In this document: in pieces, positions 10,544 through 20,485 of the stretch
How positions within the stretch are numbered: position 1 is the stretch's first letter
Layout of the letters: each line of letters begins with the position of its first letter
NCBI RefSeq assembly: GCF_008831285.2
Contig: NW_022204560.1
Location: forward strand, 1 to 31,593
Direction: 5' to 3'
DNA from: Nymphaea colorata
Lineage: Eukaryota > Streptophyta > Magnoliopsida > Nymphaeales > Nymphaeaceae
Length of the DNA: 31,593 bases
Translations under genes and position numbers: made by a program
The notes under the pieces: generated by a model
What the model was told of the DNA's origin: nothing
What the model saw: only the letters and a program-made list of their open reading frames with translations
Databases searched by the model: none

Positions 10544-11003
10544 TGTTCGTCAATGCCCTTTCAGTTCCCCTCTCGATTTCTCCCCTTCACGGTGATGACA
10601 ATGGTCAAATGCCCATAATTGAAAATTTAAGAACTTCATGGAGGCCTGGTCAATCAAGATGATCAAGTAGGAGTTCACCTCATTAATTGAAAGGCAATAA
10701 GATCTACTGGCACTTGGGCACCCTTATACTTTCCTATACTTGGGACTTGAGGGTGAATGAGTCCACATCCGGTGTTTGCAAGCGCAGCAAAACTTTACTA
10801 GAACACAGCTCTCAACAAGGGTATTATCAAATCCTTCAAATCATATCCCATGCTCACTGAGCACAAATTCGTGCACCCAGAAGGCATTGGCCTCATTTGG
10901 TTAGGCTGCTGGCCACCAAGCAATGTGATGGCTTGAGCCTATGGCTCATGGCATGCCATCCATGGGGAAATGAACAAGCATCCCAGGCAAATCCATTCCC
11001 GAC

Positions 11004-11692
11004 CTCTATAAAGAAAGTGCTCTTCATCGAGCTCGACAGTTTCTGAAGGAACAGGGTTGTAGATGTGAATGTTCGGGACAGGGTGAGGGCTGTGGTAGAG
11101 ATGAGCCCGCTCTAACTGAAATGAACAGAAATGCAGAAATTAAGAAAAATTAAAACAAATTCACAGATTTCTTGCACTCATAATTTGAATTCTCTGCATA
11201 CCAACCTACAGAGATTATCAATTGCTGCGCCAAGCCCAATAAATGCCCCTTGTAACAGTTCCAGCTCCAAACCTGCCCACAACCATTTAGATAAAAATAG
11301 CTAAATGAACAAAGAAAAGAAATTGAATCAACTTGAACCTCAAAAACACCTTAAAAGGTCAACCCTCTAAATTTTCAAGTATTGGAAAAGACTTTAGCAA
11401 GATACAACATGAATAGATGTAGATCCCTACCTTGAAGGTGGCTTGGCATAAGTTTGAGTGATCTAGAAATACATCGGCAATCATTTCTCTGCCACCTATG
11501 ATTTAAAAACAAAAAGCAAGAAAATTACACAACCTTTCACTACAATAATTTTAAATTTTCAAAACCTTCATTAAATGTGTTTCTGGCTGCAAAATATAAA
11601 AGAGGGGGAAAACGTTGGTACCTAAAAAAGAAGCCATTTTAGCCATCTCATTTTTACCTTACAAAAAATCCATTGCCGATGGGTCCACACAT
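11004..11692 (-). CDS. Candidate exon chain of unknown function upstream of the split gene
   Basis: Four segments on the minus strand (11692-11658, 11495-11431, 11272-11202, 11115-11004) are bordered by AG acceptors and GT donors. The donors include GTAAAA, GTAGGG and GTATGC; the last acceptor is TTCATTTCAG. One reading frame stays open through all of them with matching phases. The most coding-like pieces are LLQGAFIGLGAAIDNLCRL (third) and PNIHIYNPVPSETVELDEEH (fourth). The second segment also has an attractive alternative frame (EMIADVFLDHSNLCQATF), which weakens the model. It may be the upstream part of the same locus as 10543-8870 or a separate gene. No family is recognised. Confidence 0.27.
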
Positions 11693-12355
11693 CTGCAACA
11701 GGTTTGATACTTAGTTATTTCAGCTAAACAACTTCTAGCTTGTATAATTCCTACAAAGGTTCTTGTTCTACTAATGTCAAATAAAAAACAATGGTTGACA
11801 AAAATTCTACATTATGATGGACTAATTTTAAATTTCAATAGAATAACAGAATACTAACATTTTGGGAAGATGATACCAGGAGATCCGGATAAAGTTACTG
11901 CACATCAACCATCATATATGGAACACTTTGGCAGTCATCAACAGGCACTTTACCTGAACATTGTGAGCCCAGCCCAAAATTTAATTGAAGGGAAGGATAG
12001 AAACTGATTGTGAATTCAATTTGACCAGATCAATCAATTTCTGCAGTGATGATAAATTGAAAAACTTAAGCAGAACTTCTGCAGGTACAACAACAGTATC
12101 GCAACTGATCATTATGCATCCAATGCACTAACCTATTTATGATTGAATCATTCTGTTTGTGGTTGACTTTCTCAATTCTGGAACAGTTTGTTTGAAACTG
12201 ATTTATCAATGCTTTCAGTCAATCTTTGACCTTGTAAAAATTGAGTCATTTTACCCATGCTCAAGCCAAATCAGATGTTATTCAAAGTTATTCCCCACAA
12301 CTCATCTTGCTAATCTCATTAACTGAACTCGAAATATCCTGCAATTATCTGCTGA
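11693..12355. other. Stretch without a defined gene
   Basis: No clear open frame. A possible minus-strand donor (TTCAG|GTAAAG at about 11955) would suit a further upstream exon of the candidate at 11004-11692. Otherwise nothing was seen. Confidence 0.3.
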
Positions 12356-12374
12356 TCTCTCTCTCTCTCTCTCT
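12356..12374 (+). repeat. Short (CT)n microsatellite
   Basis: Nine CT units in a T-rich context, just upstream of the tandem duplication at 12402. Confidence 0.8.
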
Positions 12375-12401
12375 TACTATGTTACTTCCAGCATTTCAGG
12401 A

Positions 12402-12849
12402 CCCACTCTTTGCTTTAAGAAATACTATAAAAAATGTTTTAACAAAATACTATAAAAAATTATGACTTGACCAAATAAGTGGTCAAGCCACCCTGGGAAT
12501 CCAAGGTCAGACGATCCACATGTTTGCCAACTATGATATATAGACTAGGACCATGAAACTAACATGCTTAATTGGTGGTTATTATTTAAACAAGTTCAAC
12601 ATTGATGAATACAAAAAAAATAGTTCATGAGCATTACCCACTCTTTGTTTTAAGAAATACTATACAAAATTATGACTTGACCAAATAAGTGGTCAAGCCA
12701 CCCTGGGAATCCAAGGCCAGACGATCCACATGTTTGCCAACTATGATATATAGACTAGGACCATGAAACTAACATGCTTAATTGGTGGTTATTATTTAAA
12801 CAAGTTCAACATTGATGAATACAAAAACAAATAGTTCATTAGCATTACC
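12402..12849 (+). repeat. Direct tandem duplication, 235-bp unit, two copies
   Basis: Copy 1 is 12402-12636 and copy 2 is 12637-12849. They match almost base for base, from CCCACTCTTTG to AGCATTACC, with only a handful of substitutions. Copy 1 has an extra piece of about 22 bp in which AAATACTATA is itself repeated. The copies abut, as expected from unequal exchange or replication slippage, and the high identity implies a recent event. No open frame or element terminus is inside. Confidence 0.95.
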
Positions 12850-13883
12850 TTATAAATAGATGTTGAAAGTCAGTTGCTCCTAGTGGTACTAAACAAATGG
12901 GCTTAATGGTGGCACTAAACGAACAGACTTAAAGAATGTCTAATGGGAGGAGAACAGCTTTGCATCTACATTTGTCTCCCCATGTTACTTATTGTCTTTC
13001 ACTTTTGACAATGTAGATGCACTTTGCCATAGTGACATGTACTTTTGAGAGGACTAATGGTCCAAAAGCATACAAGAATTGTGACTAGTGACTGGTTACA
13101 CAAACATACATGCATACAAACACACAGACTCAAAATAGCAAATATCATTTTCCATGTCCTACACCCATGTTGAGCTGCATGATACATACACAGGTGTGGC
13201 ACTTTTCCAGGCGAATCATTATGACATAGACCTATATAGTCCAAACTCATAGCCCAAGATTAACATCCCATTTACATCCCTACTCCTGAAGCAACATTCT
13301 TTCCCAACTAGAAACTGCCATGGACAACACTACCTAGACTTCCTAGATAGTTAAGTATTTACTTATGTCAATTTATTGATATTCCACTTCCAAGAGACTG
13401 GCGACTTCAAGTAGAGTATACAATGTATGGGGCTAACTGAATACTCCTTAAAATTGAGTTTCTTATAATTCTCTCTTTCTTGGTTTTTCTTTCCAACACA
13501 GGCTGATGCAAGAGCATGATAGTGAATATGAAAGAAATCATAAGATTGTCAAATACCTTATATGTAGTAGCCTAAAATAGCACATGTACATACATATTTG
13601 GGACTAGACTTGATCAGATTTTATTTATCAAAAAATGGAGTAAAACATTGAAAAATGAAAACCAAGCAAATAAGTCAACAAATCTCCTAAACAACCCATG
13701 CTACAACAAAAGTGAGAACTAAAGATGACAAGCCTTGTCTAGAAAACTAGTAAAACATAAAATAAAAGAAAAAGATTGAACTATAAAATCAAACCAACAA
13801 TTGCCCAACTCAACAAAACTAAAATCTAACCAACTCATAAGACAAGTACAACATGTAGATATTGGACTGGAGTAACCCTGAGA
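12850..13883. other. AT-rich stretch without a recognisable gene
   Basis: A small imperfect tandem (GTGGTACTAAACAAATGGGC and GTGGCACTAAACGAACAGAC) occurs at about 12880-12930. No coding sequence is supported; the minus-strand frames at 12999-13250 and 13719-13901 have no family features. Confidence 0.4.
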
Positions 13884-15174
13884 GTGTTCCAACGAACCCA
13901 AGCTCGACTGGAACTGTGGCCAAAGCCGCTAGAATCTCTAGATTTCTGGGCGCCTCTCGTAATCTATTATTGACAACTTCCCAACTGTTCGCTATAACAG
14001 AATAGGATATTCCAGATTCTTCCTCTCAAGCAAGAAAGCGCCTCCCCTGTTGCGATTTTTTCTTCAGCGTGAGGAGCAGGCCGACCGACCACCGTCTCAC
14101 ACATTCAAAAATTCGGTGTTATCTCTTCAATCATCCGTTCACCTCGGGATTGCACAGGAAGCATCGCCTGGGAGTCCTCTCTCTAATGCATCAGAGTTGG
14201 TCGGAATATGGTGATTCCCGCTCACCTGTTGGTGGCCACTGCAGCTGCTCAATCTTGTGCATGAAACAACCCGACATTTACCACTTCCAACTTTGAAAAA
14301 TCAGCATTGATTCCACAGTCCCCCTTTCGTTGGGAAATCAGATGTGCAGCGTCGCCTGGGAGTCCTGCTTCCAATGCACCGGTGCCCGACCAGAACTGAT
14401 GCCAGAGCCAGTTGGAATTGAAGCTTTTTTGGTCCCCTATTTCTGAGACTGTAGACCCTATTGCAGCAGAACGTGTATTTGTTCACAGGGCCATAAATTT
14501 GGATTCTCGTGTTGGAAGTCTGCAAGAGTGAGCTCATTGTCTTGCTTACTTCCTCACGGTTCCAACAAACCATAGCACAAGGAAATCCAAGCAGAAACCC
14601 AAAATTTGTAGAGGTGTGATGTTGCACCTGTTCCTACGCTACTATCTCTACGACTACAAAAATCACATCTCTGATCTGCGGATCATATGTTTGGATTCCA
14701 GTGCAGATAGATGCAAGAGTGAGATCTTCATTTCACTGACAGCCATGCAATTCCAATGAGCCATAGAACAAGCCAATCGGAGCCGCGAGCGCGAACCTGT
14801 AGAATAGTGAAGTTGCCCCTGTCCATCGATAGAATTCTGCTACTATGACTACAGCTGTATTTTCTGCTACAGTCTCGCCTCGGCATCTCAGGTAAGGTCT
14901 CAGTCTGTGGCAACCTCACTGCCTCCACTGATGTTGGTGAAGTTGGGACGATAGGGAGTCATGGCCGAAGTGTCGTGAGTAAGAGGTAGGACTGGGTCGA
15001 GAAACTCTGTAACCAATCGGGCATTGTTGTAAGGCCAGGGTCATGTCTGGCCAGGCATTGCTTGTAACAAGGAGTTAACCTCTCTTAGTTCAGTTTTTGG
15101 TAGCTGTTTCTGAAGGTAATCCAAGGCGGTAGCATCTACTTGGCAGCACCTCGGCCGGGTGGTCGTATCATTAG
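13884..15174 (+). repeat. LTR-like block A ending in a primer binding site
   Basis: From about GTTCCAACGAACCCAAGCTC onward the block aligns with 18429-19100, including AGGAGCAGGCCGACCGACCA (14060s) against the near-identical run at 18528. It ends four bases before the primer binding site at 15175, after GTATCA, which suits the CA end of an LTR. The region is richer in GC than its flanks. Inside are at least two copies of a degenerate unit of about 190 bp (starting near 14107 and 14297), each with TGGGAGTCCT and CAATGCA. The left boundary is set by homology, so the real LTR may start further left. Confidence 0.65.
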
Positions 15175-15186
15175 TGGTATCAGAGC
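15175..15186 (+). other. Primer binding site for initiator tRNA-Met
   Basis: TGGTATCAGAGC matches exactly the complement of the 3' end of plant initiator tRNA-Met. It directly follows LTR-like block A, so the block is a 5' LTR of a plus-strand element. What follows is not gag but an unrelated hAT remnant from about 15342, so the element is interrupted or truncated here. Confidence 0.85.
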
Positions 15187-15341
15187 ATAGGCACACCCAC
15201 GATGACTCCAAAACACACTAGAAGATTGGCCCCTGCAACGTGGGAGAGACCCTTGAAGATTCCTCATAATCTTTAATACAGGACTAAACATTCGAGGTTT
15301 TACAGATTCGACCTGCACAAACATGATTTGCTTCAAATGTT

Positions 15342-16531
15342 TTGATTGTACAGGGTATAGTCAAGCAAAGAAATCCTCTCAGGCAGATGCTTTCAAGTGA
15401 TGATTGGGCTGCATATCCACATGCCTATAAAAGAAAGGCCACGACAGTTGTGGATACCATATTCAATGCTAACTTTTGGGAAACATGTGTGAACTTATTG
15501 AAGATTTGTGTACCTCTAGTGAAAGTCCTTAGATTAGTTGACAGTGAAGATAAACCTTCTATTGGATATTTATATGAGGCTATGGCCATAACAAAAGAGG
15601 CCATTAGGGATAATATGAAGGGATAAAAAAAGTTATATGTGCCTATATGGAAGATTATAGATGAAAGGTGGTCTAGCCATCTTCATCACCCACTTCATGC
15701 AGCACCCTACTACCTAAATCCTGCTTTTAGATATCTTCCCACTTTTAAGAAGAATAGAGAGGTTGAGTATGTAATGTTGGATTGTATTGAGATATTAGTA
15801 AGTGATTATAGAGAACAAGAAGCTATCCACCTGTCGATCAACAAATATGATACTGGTACTGGTAGCATGGGGAGGGAGATAGCAATTCGATGCAGGTCAT
15901 CTTTGTGTCCAGGTCTTTCACAAAGGGACTTTATACTTTTTTTCCATCTGTTATTAGATTTGTGGTGGGATAGGTTTGGGCTTGATTTTCCAGAATTAAC
16001 AAAGTTTGTAATGAGAATCCTCAACCAAACATGTAGTGCAATTGGATGTGAAGAAAATTGGAGTGTATTTCAGCACATCCACAGCAAGAAAAGGAATAGG
16101 CTGGAACATAAAAGGTTGAATGACCTTGTTTACTTTCATTATAAAATGAAGTTGAGACAAAGTAAATTAAATACTTCTGTTATGCAAAATAGCCAATTCT
16201 AATATATATTTTAATTTTTAACAATTTGTTAATTTTTTCTCTTGTTACACTTTAGGCAAATAGAAGAAACATCTATGAGGAAGCATCACACTCAATATGA
16301 TCCTATCAGCCTTGATCATTTTGATGTATTAGATTCTTGGGTTGAAGAAGAACCATCCTCAATCCTTGACAAGGGCTATCTTGATTGTTGAACATTGAAG
16401 GAGCAACAGAGATTATTGAAGAAGAAGAGGCTGGGGAGCAACTGAATGTTGGTGAGATTCCAACAGAGGGGGTAGAAGCAATTGATGAAGAAAATGAAGA
16501 TGATGCTGCAGATGAAGAGGATTATCGTTGA
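15342..16531 (+). pseudogene. hAT (Ac-like) transposase, C-terminal part, broken
   Basis: The translation matches the C-terminal half of plant hAT transposases, which cut and paste elements with short inverted repeats. The first part contains VPLVKVLRLVDSEDKPSIGY followed by YEAMAITKEAI. An in-frame TAA at 15624-15626 interrupts the frame, which then continues in the same phase with IIDERW and HPLHAAPYYLNPAFRY. The hAT dimerisation region follows, with WWDRFG and SKKRNRLEHKRLNDLVY, to a stop at 16200-16202. After a likely intron (acceptor TTTAG at 16255) comes QYDPISLDHFDVLDSWVEEE. A TGA and a frame change then lead to an acidic tail ending at 16531. The BED zinc finger and the catalytic N-terminal half are missing. 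It is a dead fragment lodged after a retrotransposon primer binding site. No hAT terminal inverted repeats could be placed. Confidence 0.9.
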
Positions 16532-16772
16532 ATTATGAAAGATGATAACAACATGTTTCGAACATATGAATTGTGATGTAATCTAATTCTCTTCGGCAAG
16601 TGCAGTCTTCTTCCTACCGAAGAGCTACCATGGGAGAACTTCATTGGTAAGGACAATGCTCGCTTGGTTCAAACAGGGCTGGCGCAAACTAAACCAAAGA
16701 GCTTACATCCTCGGCAGCATAGGGTGAGGCAGCATCATTACAGCTGGGGCAGTTCTATCAAAAACCACCCTG

Positions 16773-19386
16773 CCATGGCTGAGAAGCAGAGACATCTTCT
16801 TTGGGACCCCGCCGAAAGGAAGCACCACTTAGGGAGTGCTTGCCGTCACGGTGACAGGCGAGACTCCAAGGAGCCTGAGAGCAGGGTCCATTTTAAGAGG
16901 GGTGGATCTAATTCGATCCTACCGTCAGCCAGCGACGAAAGTGCGGGCGGACGGAGGCATGGCTGCGAGACTCATCACTGTTGGGCCAGGCAAGGGCAGC
17001 CACTTGCTTCATTTCCCAAAGGGCCTCTCCGTTGCTAGGGAGGTTAACAATGGGCTGGCATCAGGCCGGGCGTCAGTTTAATGCAAGAATCCAGCTACAG
17101 GCCTTGAGCGACCTGCAACTTCAGCCAACGACAGCCAAAGTTGACCTAGCACTCGGCCAGGTGCAACCAAGGTGAACTCGACCTTGTTCGGTTAATGGGT
17201 TGAGTGAAGCTCGTTCAGCATGAGTTCTGGGTGAGGCACATTCCTCTTGTGATGCAGGACACAACCACATGAGGACACAGTTGCGTGACACAGCCAACAC
17301 GTCTACAAGCGGGACACATCCTTGTGTATGGGGAGACACGGCGTGGAGCTGGGGACACGACAGTGGGACACTGGGCAACACAAGCCTCATAGATAGGGGT
17401 CTGGAACATGTACGTCGGGCCGGGTTTGGGTAGTCTATAAATCCAAAGCTCTGACCCGCACTCCCTTTTTGAGTTGGATCGATATAATGGGTCGGGGTTA
17501 GTCCCGGACCCAACTTATAATCTGTATCACCCGATTTTTGTATGCAACCCGGAATGAGACACCGAGTCAAGTGATCAAACAGTGGACTGAACCGGTTCAA
17601 CTGTTTAGCTTCCAGTGCGAGGAGGAGGATGACGTATGGTAGCTTCCAACCTCTGGCGACCTGCTCCAAGCGACAGCACGGTTCCAGAGTGCAGTGGTGT
17701 GGGTTCCCGACGTGAGGGCATGGGCAACTGGCAGCCAGGCAACATCATTCAGTCAGATGGTAGCTTTTCTTGGTCGGCAGAATGCAGGCAGTCCTCTCCT
17801 CTACAAAACCCTCTTCTCGCTGAGTTTTCAGGCAACTTTTGACCATCTTGCATTCCTTCAGATTTCTGTAACAACAGAAGGGATCGTCGGCGCTCAATGA
17901 GGTGTTAGTTTTTCTTCTTCCCCCAAATGCTCTAAAATTTCGACGTGTTTCCTGTTCATTGTATTACATCGTTCGTGTAATCCGACAGCAATAGTTTCTG
18001 TGATTTCTAGCAGCGTGGATGTTCCGGTGACCCCAGTAGCTCTGGACACCCACACATCCCTTCGGGTAAGGTTAGTGGTGGCACGATGAGTTTGCTGGTG
18101 GTGATAAACACCACCTTGACCATAAGCCTCGACCTACTGTTCTAGCAGCAGACAGTAATCTGCATAACAGCGGAAGAAAGGAGCTACATTTTCAGTGATT
18201 CTTCCCATCTCCGACCACTTCAGGCCTCTCCTGGTAGTTTTCTCTATGGAACTGAGAGCCTGCCAGCAGTGTTAATCACTGCCGACGAAACGAGGACTCC
18301 ACCCTGTCGACCCCTCACGGTGACAGGCCTCTTCAACAGTAGGAAGCATTGTTTGGCGGCTCATCGGTGATAGCTCCAGGTGTCTTTCGTTCTCCCAGTG
18401 CTTTGGCCTAATCCTCTGCATGCTACGGTTCCAACGAGCCCAAGCTCGACAGAAACCATCACCAGAGCTGGCCGGAATATCTAGATTCCCGGCCGCCTCC
18501 CCTAGTTGTGATTTCTTCTTCAGCGTAAGGAGCAGGCCGACCAACCACCATCTCACACATTCAAAAATTCAGAGTTATCTCCTCGATCATTCCCTCACCT
18601 CGAGATTGCATAGGAAGCATCATCTTGGAGTCCTCTTTCCAATGCACCGATGCTCGACCTGATCCGACATCAGAGTTGGCCAGAATCCAGTGATTTCCGC
18701 TTGCCTATTGGCAGCCGTGGATGCAGCTCAATCCTGCGCGTGGAACAGCCCGACAATTACTGCTTCCAACTTTGAAAGATCGGCATTGATTTCATAGACC
18801 CCCTTTCGTCGGGAAATCGAACGTGCAGCACTGCCTGGAAGACCCACTTCCAACGCACCAGTGCTCGACCAGAACTAATGTCATAGCCAGCCAAAATCAA
18901 AGCTTTTCCGATCCCCTGTTTTTGAGACTGCAGACCCTATTGTGGCATAATGTATCTCTTTTCATAGGGCCATAACTTTGGATTCGGTGCCGAAAATCCA
19001 AAAGAGGGGTTCAACATCTTCCTTACTTCCTCATGGTTCCAACAAACCATAGGACGAGGAAATCTGAGCAAAAATCCAAAATCTATAGAGGTGAAGCTAA
19101 CCCTATCTTTCGGCAGAACACTGAAGCTCCTCGAGATAGGCAGGGCAACCAGACTTCCAACAGTTAATTTCAAAAATTCGGCATTGTCTCCACCAACGTC
19201 CTCTCATCATAAAATCAGACGTGTAGCATAGTTTGGGAGTTGCGCTTCGATCACACTGGAGCTCAACCGGAGAAGTGGCCGGAATCGGTCGAAAAAACAG
19301 GTTTTACGACCACATGTTTCTAAGACTGTTGTTCCCACAACAGCAGAATACAGCCCTGCTCAACGGGCCAAGTGGGTCGCAGCAGT
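16773..19386 (+). repeat. Long LTR-like block (copy 1 of the gypsy-type LTR)
   Basis: The left third (16773-17610) aligns with 23971-24730, including GGTGACAGG, CCATTTTAAGAGGGGTG, GAGGCATGGCTGCGAG and a shared TATA box. The right third (18429-19100) aligns with block A at 13884-15174. A primer binding site follows at 19389. Together these suggest one 5' LTR of about 2.6 kb, with U3 and promoter on the left and the R/U5 end on the right. The right part contains repeats of a degenerate unit beginning near 18563, 18773 and 19172 (TTCCAAC, then a TCGGCATTG-like word). The single-LTR reading is an inference; two adjoining elements would also fit. The open frames inside, on either strand, have no known domain. 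Confidence 0.55.
17436..17442 (+). promoter_or_regulatory. TATA box in LTR copy 1
   Basis: TATAAAT sits in TAGTCTATAAATCCAAAG and is conserved in the second copy at 24592-24598, although the flanks have diverged. Conservation between copies and the fit to the plant consensus support an LTR promoter reading to the right. Confidence 0.55.
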
Positions 19387-19388
19387 GG

Positions 19389-19402
19389 TGGTATCAGAGC
19401 CG
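19389..19402 (+). other. Primer binding site for initiator tRNA-Met
   Basis: TGGTATCAGAGCC matches the initiator tRNA-Met complement over 13 bases. It closes the long LTR-like block and marks the start of an internal region. Gag sequence appears only 2.6 kb further on; the DNA directly after the site does not look like retrotransposon leader. Confidence 0.85.
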
Positions 19403-19405
19403 AGC

Positions 19406-19731
19406 TAGCCCACCGTTTGCATTAGTTCTTGTAGTGCATTTTCAAGTAGTCCTCCTTGGAATGCTGGACTATGACCCCATATGCTTATTTTGCAGCCTTT
19501 GGCATTCATTTTCTTTCTATGTAGCCCACCATTTTCTTGACCTGAACATGCAACTTTTGCAGAACTTCACAAACTCGAACTCCAAACTGGCTCCTTCACT
19601 TTGAGTCAAATTAAAGTAGCCACATTGAACTTCGATGTTGTTGACATGTAGAACTTTTCTTTATAAAATCTCTAGGGTAGTTAGTTTGTCATTAAAGTAG
19701 CCCACCGTTTGCATTAGTTCTTGTAGTGCAT
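19406..19731 (+). repeat. 34-bp direct repeats flanking a 258-bp segment
   Basis: Positions 19406-19439 and 19698-19731 are identical and start TAGCCCACCGTTTGCATTAG. The first copy starts four bases after the primer binding site. A shorter partial match (GTAGCCCACCATTTTC) is near 19520. The arrangement points to a local duplication at the border between LTR-derived DNA and the following sequence. Confidence 0.9.
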
Positions 19732-20066
19732 CTCATTGCAATGTAGCTTCTTTGCTAACTCTTCTTTCTTTTCCTTGCATATTGTGTAGTACTGAACACT
19801 ATAAGCTGGTTGTTGAGGCAAAGTTCCCAGTAATTTTATATCTCAGTCCATGTTCAAATTCATTTGTTGATATGTACAGTATACACATTTGCTTCGACTA
19901 TCCTCAAGAACTGAGGTTCCAAAGGCCTAAATCAATGCAATTTCTTCCTTTTCACTTTTAGTTTTCAGAAAGGGGAAGCTAGTAATCCCACTCTATGGGA
20001 GGAGTTGACTACAGTAGTTGCATAATCTCACTCTATTAAAAAACCTTGATCCGATTAATCTCACTC

Positions 20067-20075
20067 TATATAAAT
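20067..20075 (+). promoter_or_regulatory. Possible TATA box preceded by three ATCTCACTCTAT-like words
   Basis: TATATAAAT lies directly after the last of three near-copies of AATCTCACTCTAT (about 19984, 20024 and 20056). The spacing of about 40 and 32 bp and the TATA box suggest a promoter-like arrangement upstream of the exon-like segments at 20486-22000. There is no experimental support in the sequence itself. Confidence 0.25.
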
Positions 20076-20485
20076 ATTTGCCCAAGCTTGAAACTTAATT
20101 ATGCAAAAAGTTTGGAGTTTGAAACTTGAATGTTTGATCTTTGTTTATAAGTTATATTTTTTGCTGGCTAGTTGTTTCTTAACTTGCTACTTAGCTCTCA
20201 TTTGCTTCATGATCTACTTTTGGGTCACTTCCAGTTCATTTCTTGGTTCCTACTTCCAAAAATTTGTAGGGGTCTCTCTACTCGCTCCCGATTCCATACT
20301 AACCCTGGTCCCGAGAATAGAGGCAAATGTGAATAAGTGATCAGTGTTTTAACTAACTGGAAATAATTATGCTTTAGATAACTTATTCCTTATCGTCTAG
20401 TTATGATGTTATCTGTTTTTGGGAAACGAGGAAGATTGATAGTTCTAGTCCATGACTAATTTTTGTCTTCTTTTGATAATTGCAG

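Noticed and set aside
12402-12849. Possible CRISPR-like or satellite array
   Set aside because: Only two copies of a long unit and no spacers, so it is a plain tandem duplication.
14069-14296. Plus-strand frame whose translation resembles that of 18420-18662
   Set aside because: Both lie in homologous LTR blocks, so shared frames are expected. Short length and no family match.
17121-17669. 182-codon minus-strand open frame, partly conserved in 24400-24708 on the minus strand
   Set aside because: The likeness follows from the LTR copies being homologous at the DNA level. The frame is antisense to the LTR promoter and has no recognisable domain.
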